Assembly (NCBI GenBank): GCA_905221605.1
Contig: CAJNDS010000104.1
Coordinates: 164,979-228,978, forward strand
Reading direction: 5' to 3'
Source: Symbiodinium natans
Lineage: Eukaryota; Sar; Dinophyceae; Suessiales; Symbiodiniaceae
DNA: 64,000 nucleotides
Shown here: positions 22,027 through 35,240 of the stretch, one piece after another
Numbering within the stretch: position 1 is the first letter of the stretch
How the letters are laid out: the number at the start of each line of letters is the position of its first letter
Made by a program: the position numbers and the translations under genes
Notes under the pieces: model-generated
The model's input: only the letters and a program-made list of their open reading frames with translations
Database searches by the model: none
Told to the model about the DNA's origin: nothing

Positions 22027-23744
22027 GTGAGGGGTCCCTTTTAGCATCGTTTAAGCTGTTTTGGCTTTCATTCACGAGCGTACTGGGCCGGGTGAGCTTT
22101 CGCTCCGTTATTTTGGCTGTGTGTTCAGCTCTGTTTCATGTCAGCCTTATGAACCTCAATGTGGGCCAACGGCCGACGCCGCCAAACTTAACACTCGGTT
22201 CTCAAGTAAGTAGTTTAGGATTTCAGCCAATCAGTGACTTCTGCCTTTCTATTCACCCGGTTTCCAGAGTTCAGCACGGTCGAGGGTGCATAGGGTCGCA
22301 ACGATGCAGTCATGCCGGTTCAAGTTCAGCATCCCGCGGAAGCCGCTGGAATTGATAAGCAAGCCCTTAAACACCCTAAACCCTAAGCCGCCCTAAACCT
22401 TACCATAAATCCTAAGCCCTGACGTAAGGAGCGGAATGCCAGGCCGGGGGCTCAGACGCCGGCGGATTTCCAGGATTTTGCATCGGGGGGTGCCTAGCTC
22501 TTGCAGGAGGTCGAGCTTCAGGCCCAAGGGAAAGCAGTTGAGCCATGGCAACGAACCCTTAAAACCGTAGCAATGCCTTCATCTACCCTAGCCCTCAACC
22601 CTGGGCAATCGACCCTGAACTTCCCGGCGCTTGGAGGATGATCCAGACGATCAGCCGTGGCATGACTTGGCCCCAGCGAGTGAAGGAGGAGGGTTCAGGG
22701 TTTAGGGTTTAGGGTTTAGGGTTTAGGGGGGTGGTGTCTGTTGCTCGTGGGTTTCGGAGTGGGTCGGGCTTCGAGTAAGCCTTCAAACTCAAGGCGGGGC
22801 TTGCATCAACGACGGCCGTGTGCTTGTGTCTGTCATTGCAACGGCGAGCTTGAAAGGTGGTAGCAAACGTCGTGCGTGCGTGCTGCGCGGTTTGCAATTG
22901 GGCTTGCTTTGGGGCACCAGTTTCCTAACATGTTCTGCTTGCTTTTATGACTATTGTTCCTATGATTATTGTTGATATTATTGGGCCTGGGAGTTCGAGG
23001 TGCTCTTGGGCGCCAGGGCCTTGGGTCTCTGGGGTTCTCGCTTTGCCTCGCCGGTGGACTCTGGAGAGGAAAAAAAGGAAAGGACGGTTGTCTCAGCTAG
23101 TGCGCTGTCTGAAACTTCCTTTGAGTTCTGGCTCCTTTCTTCACCTTCACTTGCTGCCTGGCCAGGGCCTGCCAGCATTCCCGCCACCGCAACCCGACGC
23201 AGCGGGGGTCCAGTTTCTGCTCTGCCTTGCCCGGAGCTGCATGTCAGCCCGCTGCGATCGCCTTGCCTGCCTGCCGGCCCTGACACGTCAGACTTCGGCA
23301 CCTGACACGAAAGAAGGAACAGTCTTGGACTGCTGAAAGCAGCATGTCGGAGTGCCTGTTTCAGCTGCTATAGTGGTGCCCAGCTACAGCAATTTCAAAA
23401 TCAACTTCGTTCGCAGAGTTGACAGCAGTGTAGTCCTCCAATTTCGCAACCAGACAGAGTTCATTCCCTCCATAGCCCTGCCATATGCCATCATGCCCTT
23501 CTTCAACGAAACACTCTTCCATGGCGGCACCCCCCATCTTTAGCATGTCATCAATGGCTCTCGTGTCCGAGGTCCGGTCGGTCTCCTGCAAAACCGGAAA
23601 ATACTCCACGGAAAGAGCCGCTGCTAACACAATGCTGGAAGGACAAAAAGCCCAGCTATCATCGCCATTGCATTTTGCGGCTGGCATTCGGGCCAATTAC
23701 CCCAGCTGGAAGCCCCAAATTCTCTCGGCCATGCACAGACGCAG
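22027..23744. other. Spacer with a short TTTAGGG block
   Basis: Five TTTAGGG units lie at 22691-22730. The rest is unique. Overlapping ORFs at 22947-23696 lack motifs. Confidence 0.4.
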
Positions 23745-23845
23745 GCGCTCCAAAGGCTACGGATGTCTACAAGGCCTTTGCCAAGTTTTGCCTCGGCATC
23801 GATGTCGGGCTGTACATGATGTCCCAGGTCAATGCAGCTGACTAA
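23745..23845 (+). CDS. Candidate coding exon
   Basis: After GACGCAG| the frame contains DVYKAFAKFCLGIDVGLYMM and ends in a stop at 23843-23845, or at an internal donor such as CAG|GTCAAT. It is strongly protein-like and hydrophobic, perhaps a membrane helix. No family is assigned. Confidence 0.3.
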
Positions 23846-25119
23846 GTACGTTATTCTCTCTCTTTCAAAGATGAAGTCAAGGCATCCCCATGCTGAGCCA
23901 TTCAGCCGTTCCCTCCACGAGCTTCCGAGCTGCGGCTGTCGCTTTTGAGGGCCACCGCGAGCTGTGCTCTTGCCTCGACTCGCCAGTCTCTCCTGATGCT
24001 CTCGATGCATCTGCAAGGCGTCCCTACGGAAGTGAAAGTAATCCTACGAGTGAAGGTAGCAGGAGTGACGGGTCGAAGGCCCAGTGTGGTAGATAATCTG
24101 GTGCACACGAACCTTGAAATGAGGCTTTGCCGCCGACAGTTCCGAGCACTGCTGACGAGGTAGGACTGCAGCTTGCTGTATTGTATTTGGCACCAAATTC
24201 ATGGTCAGGTGTTTTAACGTCCTCAGCGGGCTCAGGGTTTAGAAGCGGCCTTTCAGCATCGAGTCTTGCAGCCCTGTGACAGGCGACGCGCCAACGCATC
24301 GCGGGAGCTCAAGGCCTATTTAGAGGCCAGGGCATGCCTGACCTTGCCCGGAAAGCCCTGGAACTCCTAAAGATCTAAAGATAAGAACGCCCCTTGATTT
24401 TCCCAACAGGGCTTCGGAGCCTTCTTGGTCCTCCCTAGGACCACAGAAAAGCACAAGCCAGGTTGAGCTTGGCCGTGAGAGGCATCTTTTGGGGTTTGCA
24501 GTACTCCTTACTAAATTAACTAAACCCGTCAAGCCTGTTGAAGTCTGTTGCAACTCCCCCGAAGACCCACCTGCTTTTGCTAAATCCTAAGCCCTCCAAA
24601 ATACACCCTTGAACCCTGCCCAAACGCAAGCCTTGAACCTTGAACCGCGAGAGCCTTATCCCTGAAGCCTTAAGCCTAAACCCTGGAATCCTAAAGCTCT
24701 AAAGCCTCAACCCTAAACCTGAAACTCGGCGGAGGCCGCACGCTGCCGTTTGAAGTTTGCTGAGTTCCGCAGGCCTTTTCTGGATTTTTGAGGTTCAGGG
24801 TTTTGCAGTAAGGAGTTTAGGGTTACGGGGGCCAGCTCTAGGGAAGTTAGGGTATTTAGGGTTTAGGGGTACATTCTAAAGGTGGGGGATCTCATATTCG
24901 GGTCAGGGAGTTAGATGGTAAGCCCTAGACCCTACAAACCCTAAACACACCCTCGCCACGTCTCAAGCCAAGCCATGAATCCATGAATGAATTCGTGACT
25001 TGAAACGAACCCATGGGTTTGAGGGATTTCGGGAAGGGAGCCCTAGGGCTTCGGGGGTTTTATCCTTTAGGGCACCCTAAAGAACTCAAAAAGGGAGGCA
25101 ACCCTGAGCCCCAAAACCC
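23846..25119. other. Spacer, no supported gene
   Basis: Unique sequence with decayed telomere-like units at 24660-24720 and 24840-24865. Confidence 0.4.
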
Positions 25120-25174
25120 GAAACCCTAAACCCGAAACCCGAAACCCTAAACCCTAAACCCTAAACCCTAAACT
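25120..25174 (-). repeat. CCCTAAA/CCCGAAA block
   Basis: About eight units. Confidence 0.85.
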
Positions 25175-25366
25175 CAGGGCCTGGGCCGCCCCCCTGCGTT
25201 GGGGGGCGGCGCTTAAGCCCTTCGACCTCGATGGCACAAGCCGACCCAGGTCGCTCGCCGGCCCTTGCCCCCCTTGAGCCCTCCCTTGGCGGCTCTCCTG
25301 GGCCCTGGGCCCCCGTCCTGGGCCTCCCCTGCTTGGTGCCGGTTGCCCAAATTCTGGGGCCTTTCT

Positions 25367-25446
25367 GCCCTTCTGCCTGTGGCTTTTATTGTGAACCTGA
25401 ACGAGGCTGGCGACCACCGTGACGGAATGAAGGAGTTTTATGGAAA
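25367..25446 (+). CDS. Candidate coding exon with canonical donor
   Basis: The frame AFIVNLNEAGDHRDGMKEFY ends at GGAAA|GTAAGC. Protein-like composition and a good donor support an exon. No family is recognised. Confidence 0.35.
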
Positions 25447-25796
25447 GTAAGCAGTTGTCTTGAGTTTAGGCCTATAAACCCTGAAAGGAAAAGGTTTGGG
25501 TGGCTTTCCCGCCTCGGACGGCGTGGGGTGGGAGAAAAATGTTAGATGGCCTTCCACAACCGGGCCAAAGCTGCTCTTCGCGTCTCGCGAAGCTTTCGAG
25601 CTGGTTCCAAAACCTAACCTTCACAGCATCTACGCCCTACCACAGCAAGCCAAACCCCAAACGCTAAACCCCAAACCCCAAACCTTAAACCGGAATCTCC
25701 CCCAGGTGCGAAGGCTACCACCGGGCCGGGCTTCTGCTTTCTGAGACAAAGTCGCTCAACATTCTACTGGGCCATGGCAGCCTGGGGCCCGGCACC
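25447..25796. other. Spacer
   Basis: No gene seen. Degenerate CCCCAAA text lies at 25655-25695. Confidence 0.4.
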
Positions 25797-25935
25797 GGGT
25801 CGAGGGTTTTGGGGTTGAGGGTTCAGGGTTCAGGTTTAGTGTTGAGGGTTGGGGTTTGAGGGTTGAGGGAGGGTTGAGGGTTGTGGGTTGTGGGTTGAGG
25901 GTTGAAGGTTGAGGGTTGAGGGTTGAGGATTTCAA
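25797..25935 (+). repeat. GGGTTGA-type degenerate repeat
   Basis: About 19 units of GGGTTGA/GGGTTCA/GGGTTTG, a derivative of the telomere-type unit. Confidence 0.8.
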
Positions 25936-28900
25936 CTTGCTTGGTTTGCATCCTGCGGCTTTGGGTGCTCCAGGAGAGAATTTGCAGGCGGCCTTTCCGA
26001 CCATCTTCAAGAGCAGGGGACGAGGTAGCTCTCTTTGGGGCTTCCTATCATCATACGAAACCCTATGGTTTGGGTCGCCCAAAAGGTTTAAGGTTTGAGG
26101 GGTTGAGAGTTCCATGATCGGGAGAACTGCCCACTAGTGCGTATGGTCCACTGTGAGGCCGATACACGCAGCTCCGGACTAAAACCCCGCCGCCGCCGCC
26201 GCCACCGTCGAAGCGGGCAGCCGGGATCTTGGCTGGGGTTCTGATACCCCACAAAACCCATAAACCCACCAAACCCAACAAATCCAACAAACCCGATAAA
26301 CCCTATCAAGCCTCCTCAAGAACAGAAGCCTATGTACAACCGCCGCCCGATAATCCCTAGCAGCCCGATGGTCCCTACCACAGTCCCCACTTTTTCCGAA
26401 GGCCGATTGGCAATTAAACCTTAATTCCTCGACCCTACAAACCTTAACCCTGAACCCCAAGCCCAAGAGTGTTTTTGGGGTGTTGACCCCGAAAAGGGCT
26501 TGCAGGCCTCGGGACCCGGGGGGGGGGTGGGTGCTCGGGGCACCTAAAGTTTAGGGAGGTTTGAGTTGCCCAGCATCTGAGAGTTGTGGAAAGCCCAAGT
26601 GCACCTTTTCAGGGCTTAGGTGGTTTTCTTTTGGGTGGGGGGGGGGGTCAGGGTGTGTGGGTGTGGGGTTTAGGGTGGTGCCAGTAGTTTGGGGTTTGAT
26701 TCATTTTTGGTTTAGGGTTGGGGGTGCGGGGTTCGATATCAGGGAGCGGGTTAGCCGCGTGGCGACAACCATGACTGCAGGCGAGCCTCCGCTCCATCAA
26801 GGAGGTGGCCAGCCCCCGCCAACAGAAAGAGGCGCGCTCTGCACACGTTTGGGGATCGCCCTGATGACCCTTACCGAGTCCTCATTTGACATAGGGGGCA
26901 TTTCCCAACATCAAAGTACCCTAATATACCGGCAACTACAAGAAGCCTGATTACAGGAACACCCAAAAAGGTTACCCCCATTTTCCATTTTCGGAAACTG
27001 CCATATACCCGAAGCCTGATATACGGTTCCTGAGACTGTCCATTTCGGTTGATTAGATTGTTGCCCTTCCGATTTGGGGTTTAGGGTTTAGGGTTTCGGG
27101 TTTAGGGTTTAGGGGCCCCTCCCTAAACTAAATGCACGGTATCTACAGGTTTCTATCCTATTCTTACGGCAGGTTCAATATTCGCGGGTGTTGTGGGAGG
27201 GGGGGGGTTAATGGTTAATGTTCGGACATCCATACACGTCCTGACTGATGACGGAATCTCCTGGCTCGTCTCTGGCCTTGCCCAGGCCGAGACGTCAGTC
27301 AGAGTGCCGGATGACGTCATGAGGCCTCCTAGTCATGCTAGTCCTGAAGTTTTTGGCTTCAACCCCAACACCTACAAGTGCATAGGGTACAACCCCCTGA
27401 TACCGCCCTGATACCAGTTTGGGTGCCCTAAACTCTGAACCCTTGCGACCTTGAGTCACCGAGTCTGGAAAAGCTTGCGAAGTCGATCACAGGAGAGGAG
27501 TCCCTAAGCATCCTAGCATGGACAGATGGGGTGTGCGGCAACTTCAGGACCTGCGCAAATGCCACAATGTTGTCTGGCAACCGTTCTTTGTAAGGTCGGA
27601 ACCCTGGGCCCTCCGTATGGGTTTTTTCCCCCTTTCTTATAGAGATCCGAAGTATGGGCCCTTTTAAGGGGACCTAAATTACGGGCCAATACTCGGAACC
27701 CCTAAGATTTGGCTACGATGTAAAGCTGCCCAAAAGGCCCAGCTGAAATGAAATAGATCCGTTCACGCGTGGGTAGACCCTCTAAGGCGGCTCCCAGCCT
27801 GCAAGCCGAGGTATGGTGACTTATATGCCCTTGCGTAGGAAGCCGCAAACCTGAAGCCCCAAGCCTCATAATCCTCAAGCCCCAACCAAAACCTACATGA
27901 AGCCCTCGGCAGCCCGCAAACGCCCCCCTCTCCCCCCCCAAACTCCCGGAAGCCCCCAAAAGCGGAGCTTGAAACTGCAGGTCCCTCAATGTGCTGCGGT
28001 CGGCTGCAAGCTCCATGGGCACTGCAAGGCCTTTCGTGGCACCTCGCTCGCTGCCGTCCTTTGCATCTGCCTTTTTGGGTTCAGGGTGTAAAAACGTACA
28101 GGAACCCACAGCACCTAATTCCCAACACGATGAGCCCCTTCTGAACGCCCGCCTTTCAACGTGCACCTTGTAAACCTTGAGTACTCTTCAGGGATCGTTC
28201 TTGAGGTGATGCATCAGCACCCAAAACCCTGAAATAGGGCTTTGGGGGCGGGGGGGGGGGGGCATGTTGCAGGCAGCTGTCACCTCGGACCGGAAGCCAG
28301 TCGGAAGGCCCGCGGAATGGGGGTTCTCAACTGTTTGGGGGGCGCTGTTCATATTGCGAGGGGTTCTGCTGGTGCCACCAGAGTCCCCAAACGGTGTGCA
28401 CACTGGGCGTCTCTTGTGTCGGCCCCCCAGGCCCGTGCACGTTTTGGTGGGCTCTTGGAATCTCTTGGACAACTCCATGTCGTGCATTTGTTCTCTGTGA
28501 TGTACACTCCCGCTTCCTAGCAAGCAGTCTTTGGCTCAGTCCGTGCTCGAAATGGCGGACGCTCATGGGGTGACACTTGCGCGTGGTCTCACATTGTTCG
28601 CGGACTGCGCTGGCATGTTTAGTAGCAAAAGTGAATCTACAAGGTCTGCCTAGAGCAACTCCGCCCCAACCGTTGAAGCTGTGCCACTGCGTTCGAGCCA
28701 GCGCCCTGAAAAAAGGCCCTGATTTAGGGTTCCGGGCCTCCCCCCCCCTCCCAATTTGTGTGCGAACAACAATGGCCGACTTTCAGTCAAAAGTTCACTT
28801 TTAAAGCAAAAACAACTTATTAGGAGATGCCAACTTCCGCTTGGCTGAACTCTGCCCCCACCCCCCCCCTTGAGAGGGGAAGTTCGCCTTTCAAACGCCC

Positions 28901-29188
28901 TTTTTCTAGTTGCGGCCTCTCCTCTTGTCTGGACACAAACGGCAGAAATCGCATTTTTTGTCCTGAGTCCAAGCAAATCCTTGGGTCCGCCTAAAGCTGA
29001 CACGCCGAGCCAGGCTACCCTTCCCCCGCCTTAGAACCTTCGTGGCCCGGAAAAAATCTTTGACCTTGGGCCCTCCCACCCTCGCAAGCTGGTGTAGCAA
29101 TGTGCGGTAGCCTCCAGTTTCAGGCTGTAAGATGCTGTAAGCTGTATGGTGCACTTGCAACTGTTTCCGACCTTTTCGCTGGTCTCAG
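25936..29188. other. Long spacer with no supported gene
   Basis: It holds a CCG run at 26188-26205, CCCATAAACC-type text at 26250-26310, G-runs at 26518 and 26638, and a TTTAGGG block at 27073-27112. The ORF at 27193-27411 is fairly protein-like but has no motif. The upstream exon(s) of the next gene must lie somewhere here and were not identified. Confidence 0.4.
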
Positions 29189-30384
29189 GTCAACTTGACC
29201 GAGGGCACGACGAGAGAACCAATATCGAAAGTCAGCCCGAACCAGAGCCTCGCGCGGATCGCGCTTCCTCCCGCAAGGGCCCGGCGCCGAATGGCCGAGC
29301 AGGTAGGAGGCAGCAGCAGCCGCAGCACGCTGTTGCTGCACCAACAGCCAGCGCTGCGAGTATAGCAGGCACAAGCTGCAAGAGCAGCAGCAGTGCCAGC
29401 ATGCCCTTGGCCAACCATGGACACAAGAGCTTTCCGAGACAACCGCAGCCATCGCAGCCATCGCAGCCCAGCCGCTCTTCGTCTGTGCAAGCAACTCCGC
29501 CCCGCAAGATGCGGGCGGAAAGCTCGGAGACGATGCCCGAGACGCCTCACTCTGCGAGCTCGACTTGGGGCCGAAAAGCGTCTCCAACGAGCAGCTCCAG
29601 CCGATTCGATCGCGTCTCCCTCGGGAGCTCTGAGGGGAAACCGGCCCCGGTGCAGCTGCGGGCCTGGCTGGAGCGGGCACGCCAGGAGGCCAGCGCGCTC
29701 TACACCAGCGGGGCCCTCAATGGCCTGCGGAGCCCGGACCGCGGTCGGAGCCGAAGGAGCTTGTCGCCCGGAAGCACGCAGCATCTGCAGCATCTGCATG
29801 TTGAGAGCGGAAGCATCTCCGTAGCCGGCGAGGAGATTGTAGACCCTCGCGTTGAGATGTTTGCGCATCCACGGTCTTTGTCGCCTTCCGTGCGGGAATG
29901 CACGATTCGTGGGTCCGCCGTCAGAGATCCTGGCTTTAGTGCTCAACGCGCCGCCCCTTTCACCAGCGTGCAGCGCCAAGCAATGTCGCAGCTGGCGCGC
30001 CAATCTGCTTCACAGCCGCGTGCCTCCAGCTCCCGTGATTTCCGGCCTTCGAGCTTCGGGGAATCCCCGCTGGCGCCAGACACTGAGCAAACGAATCCCA
30101 GTGAGTTCAGCCAAGGGCCGGAGAGGCCGCAGGCTGCATTGGGACAGCCTTTTCAGGATCAGCACGTGGAGATGGCGGAAAGGACCCAGACAAGGGAGCC
30201 CACTCAAGAGGAGGCTCAGGAGCTGGTTGCTGAACCGGTGACTCGCAGCGGCATCCAAGCCGGGCGCCCCCTCACAGAGGATGCGTGCTGCAGACACGAA
30301 GAGCTCTTGCAGAACCAGCTGCTGACAACGCAGGCGCAGCTGGAGGATCTGCAGCGCCAATACCTTGAAGTGAAGCTTGGCTAA
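29189..30384 (+). CDS. Large exon of an unrecognised disordered protein with C-terminal coiled coil
   Basis: The frame is open for about 398 codons from a polypyrimidine-CAG acceptor (GGTCTCAG|G at 29188) to a TAA. An upstream ATG at 29146 would place the acceptor inside the ORF, so I infer that earlier exons exist. The protein is rich in Ser, Gln, Arg and Pro, with poly-Ser, QPSQPSQPS and SRSLSPG-like stretches suggesting phosphorylated disorder. The last 35 residues (EELLQNQLLTTQAQLEDLQR region) are a clear heptad coiled coil. The frame, codon use and GC level resemble the fusion gene. It is a scaffold or cytoskeletal type by appearance only, and no function is assigned. Confidence 0.6.
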
Positions 30385-32741
30385 CAACAGGTGGATTTCT
30401 TAAGCTTACTATGACCTTTTGCTGTTGTTATCATCGCCATTGCCACTTGCAAGACACGGGTGATTTTATGTTGCGAGTAGTGTGACTATTGCTCTTGCTG
30501 CTCTTAGTGCCCTGTATTCGTTGGCTTTAACTTTCTCATGTTTCTGGATTGAGTATTTCAGATTTGCTTTGTATTGCTATGTTAAAACCCTGTCAGACCT
30601 TTCATACCATTGTCGTTCAGTCCTTTCATGATTTGTTCATGGTATGGCGAGTACCATTGTCGTTTCGATTGTTGATTTCATTGTCACTTTTCTTTTATCC
30701 TTATTTTGTTATTATTTATTTATGTTGTTTTATCCTCTTTCATTGTTTTTTTGTTAAGAAGGGCAAAATCCCCAACCCGTAACACCCGGATTGGCGCACC
30801 CGAGGCAAAAGCTGCTCCAGGACAGAGCGGCCGGCGTGAATGTGGCAGGACGAACTGCTCGGGCGAAACACTGCTTATGTTATATTCAAAGCAAAAGGGT
30901 TGAAGACCATCTCTGTGCACACTGTGCATTCGAATGGGCTCTGATATTCGGTTGGTTCAGTGCAAATCATCACTGGTTTTATTCTTCAAAATAGATGAAG
31001 TATCAAGATCGGTTGAGGCTAGCACAGTTAGAGCGCAGATCTAGACAGCTAGGTTCTCTGAGTCGTCCTGTCGCCTTCTACCTAATGATAGCGGCTGCAG
31101 CGCACGCAGCGAAATGAATGAAACTGTTTCGGTTGGCTCCTGGTCATGTTCATCCCCTCCTCCAGTTTGAGATTGCAGTTCTCTCAATCTGGCTACTGCA
31201 AGTAGTTAATTCTAGCTTTGCGCTATTTCTTATGGATAGACTGACTACTGCCAGCACATGTCTGTCAACCAGTGGGAAAAGGCAAGTACCATTCGGTTTC
31301 GCCTCTTTGATTGTCAATATTTGTCCAACTTACACAACACGATCGCTCCCACGTATAGTATCCCAAATTTAACCATGACCGTTGTAATTCTTTCGTTTGC
31401 GTAGTTAGGGGGGCCTAGTAACTAAACTAGCTAAAGTGCCCGCTCGCCTTGTTGATGAAGACGTAACTAGCTCTAACTTCAACAAATCAAGAATTGAATT
31501 CACATTGGAATGGCAGCTTTCTTCGGGTCCAATGTGACATGCGTTGCGCAGGCGCCCGAAATACATTCAGATCTATCAACTTCGGTAAAGTTGATCTTTT
31601 ACATTTGGGAGCCATGCACAAGTGTGATTGGAATCTCAACAACGTAGGTTTTAGAACAGCTTAGCTAGAACCTCTGTTCAAGATCTTCAGCAAGTACTCG
31701 TATCAAGTCACACTAAGGATGACTCTCCACAGTTGCGATTATGTGGACGAAATACTTAACAAACATATCAGAGCAAGCACAAGACATGCCTAGTAGCTGC
31801 CTTCATATTGCTGCCCTGGCACCAACCGTTCACTCACAATGACATGGCTTTAGGTGTGTTGATTAACCACTACGCATAGCTGCACAGCTGCACGTCAAAT
31901 ACCTATGTCTTGAGCTTAGAAAAGATTGCATTGACAGCGTAGTCTGCAGAAACGTGTAGTCATCTAGCGCAGGTCAGAACCACATGTAGTGTTTATGACT
32001 ATTGGTGTCCTTGTTTGGACTGAGGCGCGTCAGGGTATGTATCTGAGAACCCATCAACGGCGAGGCATACTGTGTTTGTTATGGTATGATTGTAATTCTT
32101 GCCACCGGCACGATTACCTGTTCAACCACGAAGCCACTATGTCATTAAACCATTCAGTCAGAGGGGAAGGAGCTCCACGAACCATTCAAGTCATTAAGCC
32201 AGCAAATCATCAAACCAGTCGATTCTGCCCATAGGGGGAAAGGGATGGATTTAGTTCTTGAATGGTTTAATGGTGTGTGGATGGTTTGGGGGTTTAGCGG
32301 TGCTCCTTCAGCCCCTATGGGCCGAATTTATTGGTTTAATGTTTTTAACGGCGTCATGATTTAGTGACTGGACGGGCAGAAATGATTGGTTTCATAGTTT
32401 CATTGATGTTTAATTAAGTGGCTTCACCCTGCAACACATGACATCTACACATACTAGGGCAAAGAGTAGGCCCTTATTGCTTAGGTTTAAGGTTCCCGTC
32501 GAACCCCCTTTAAACCAAAAAGGGCGCCCTCTTGATTCCTAGGTTAGTCCTGGTTCTAATAGAGTATAGTTACGCTAAACCAAGCCCTGCACCCTCAACC
32601 TAGTCGAAACTACATAGTTGCACTAAACCCAAACCCTACATCCTCAATGCAATGCCTTCCTTGTCCCAGGACCTGCCACTCCGCGCCAGCCCCGCCTCTC
32701 GCGGGCGAGTGGAGGCCCGTATTCAGCTACAAGGATGGTTG
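30385..32741. other. AT-richer unique spacer
   Basis: Almost free of telomere-type repeats and clearly AT-richer than its neighbours. A weak foldback lies at about 32176-32330 (AACCATTCAAG/CTTGAATGGTT, and GCCCATAGGGG/CCCCTATGGGC). ORFs are short and without motifs. Confidence 0.5.
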
Positions 32742-32780
32742 GTTTAGGGTTTAGGGTTTAGGGTTTAGGGAAGTGAAGGT
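32742..32780 (+). repeat. TTTAGGG block
   Basis: Four clean units grade into TTTATGG/GTGAAGGGT variants as far as about 32910. Confidence 0.8.
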
Positions 32781-33057
32781 TTATGGTTTCTAGGGTGAAG
32801 GGTGTAGGGTTTGTAGAGTGAAGGGCTTAGGGTTTATCGGGTGAAGGGTGTAGGGTTTATGAGTCCGAAAAGGTTAAGGTCTAAGGGTTGATAGCGTGAA
32901 GGGTCTAGGGTTTGACACGTGACAGCCTGCCTTTTTGGGGTGCCTCAAAGCATTCGCCCAGCAAGAACTATCTTCATACTAGTAGCAACTGCAATACTGG
33001 CAACAACAAAAATGGAATAATGCTCATGATCTAGGTATGCCCTTGGGACATTCTATA

Positions 33058-33142
33058 TTTTCCCTTATTGGGTTGAAGAGGATCAAATTCAGGAATATTT
33101 TGTTTTCCCTTATTGGGTTCAAGAGGATCATATTCAGGAATG
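33058..33142. repeat. 46-bp tandem duplication
   Basis: Two copies of a segment starting TTTTCCCTTATTGGGTT and ending ATTCAGGAAT, at 33058-33096 and 33104-33142, differ at only two positions. Confidence 0.8.
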
Positions 33143-33272
33143 TTTTTCAGAGGGTTTTAATGGCCATCCTAGTGATGTAACAGCACAAGGGCTTTGCATC
33201 GTGGTGCCTTGAGGTCTCCGCACTCTCTGCACAGCAAAGCTGTCATTTTGCCGCTGATTTAGCATTATGAAT

Positions 33273-33393
33273 CTAAACCCTTAAGCCCTTAAGCCCTTAA
33301 ACCCTTAGACCCTTAAACCCTTAAACCCTTAACCTTTAAACCCTTAAACCCTTAAACCCTTAAACCCTTAAACCGTAAACCCTAAACCCTAAC
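33273..33393 (-). repeat. CCCTTAAA octamer array
   Basis: About 12 CCCTTAAA units end in CCCTAAA heptamers. This is a second, different octamer variant of the telomere-type unit. Confidence 0.9.
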
Positions 33394-35174
33394 AATGACA
33401 CAATGCGCCATGAGGACCGGAGCGCAGCGTGCACACCTGAATCTGCAGTTCACGCCATGTTTCCTTGCAAGCCATTGAATGGTGGACTTTGTTCATCTGG
33501 GGTTGGAGTTTGACACATGAGCCGGAGATTGTGAAGTCCGGAGCTAGTGGCTTCTAACAGTCTTGACGCCACTCCGGAAATGAGGCGCTGCACGCACACC
33601 CTCACGTGACCCTAAACTTAACCCTACGACTTCGTAGGTCGCAACTCCCGCAGTCTGGGGTATAGTTCTCGGCTGCGGCCACCCTGTCGAAGCCCACGTC
33701 CGCATCAATGGCCCTTTAAGCCTTTCGGCAGACCTCTCTTCAGCTTCGCCGCCCCGTTCCGGAAGGCGGTCCAGAGAAGCTCTGCATGTTCTCCTAGATT
33801 GAGGGCAAGTCTTGCGGTGATTGTCCAGGATGAGGTCGATGGTACAGACATATACAGACGAGATGTAGTCAAGCCCGCGGGAGATGCGCAAGTTTGCCAT
33901 GGTTGCCGCAGCCCATTTTCAAGACCGGGCACTCGTAGGACACCTAAAACCGAAAGAACCGACCCCGACCAGCCATGGCCCCGCATCTCCCCCAGCGACC
34001 CAACAGCCCACAAGGTCACATGACCCGAAAACACAGCAAACCCAAAGCCCCCTACCACGAGCCACAATGCCGTGAGGATGCAGCCCCCCCCAGCGGGAGA
34101 GAATGCCTACCAACCCTGCTGAGCTCTCCCAACCCATATAAGCCATAAACCGTCAACCCTAGGAAACCGAAGTACCTGCCATGCCTTGTGCATGGGGCCA
34201 TGGCCTGTGTTTCCAATGACGACCTGGCGAGGTGAGGAATTTGAAGGCCCTGTCCGTGTTGGACGTTCTTCCTGAGCTAAGTTTAGTGTTTCGGGGCTTA
34301 TCCAGGGCTTCGAGGGTTTGGGGCCTATAGGGTTGAGTTGTCGACGGGCGTTCAGGGCGAGGTAGGACGCTGATGAGTGTAGGGCCTTAGGTTGGAGGGT
34401 TTGGAGCCTTGGGCAGCACTTCACTTTTGATTCGGTGGTCGCTCTTCGGAAGGGCACAACTTTGCCAGGTCGCTTTCCAACGTGAGTGGATGCATCCGCG
34501 GAGTGATACCAACCTCAATGCAGAACCCTCGACCCGTACCCCGAAATCCCTGTGCCCGCAGTGCTCCCATGCCCCCAAAAAACGCGAAAGTTGTCCCGTG
34601 AAACCGCGAGAGCCCGGAATTTGAATCTTGACAAAGAACCCAAGCCATGGAACTCTTTACGATTCAGGATGGAAGAGGTTTGCCTGGGGGTGGGAGAAAA
34701 TTCAGTGCACCAGCGCCTCGTACACCTTTCCCAAAGGTCGTCCATGGCTGCTTTCGAGTTTAGGATGGGGTTAGGGGTCCAGAGCCCCTGTCTTCAGCTC
34801 TATGCAACCGCGAAGTGGCGTGTAGGTATTCAGGGCGCCTGCACCCTAAGTTGCACACCGGATGAAATTGGAGTGCTGCAGGCCCGACGAAGCGATGGCC
34901 GGAGGCGTGCCGCGCTACGGAACCCAAGCCCTGAAAGAGAAGCGCCGCCAAACTGTAGTCCGCTCCCGGGAGTAGGCACCTCCAAAGAGAAGAACGAAAA
35001 GAAGGAAGGTAGAGCAGTCATTTCTCACAGCCCCCAAGCTACATCGCCCTCGACGAGTAATGTGTGACACTGAATCACACTTGGTTTGGGGGGTTTTAGA
35101 AGTTTAAGACCCGAAGCCCTGGTCCCCTGAAGGGCCCCGTCCCCGACGGACCCCAACGGACCCCAAAGCCCAAC
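33394..35174. other. Spacer, no supported gene
   Basis: Open frames of 62-171 codons overlap on both strands between 33540 and 35070. None carries a recognised motif. Short telomere-like units lie near 34260-34330. Confidence 0.4.
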
Positions 35175-35240
35175 ATGTCGGAGGCTTCCTGTGGAGCCGA
35201 AGGCGAGGCGCAGCTGGTCCAAGAAATTGACGCTTGGACA
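35175..35240 (+). CDS. Candidate short coding exon
   Basis: The frame MSEASCGAEGEAQLVQEIDA runs up to TTTAGGG units. The acidic composition is protein-like, but it is short. Confidence 0.25.
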
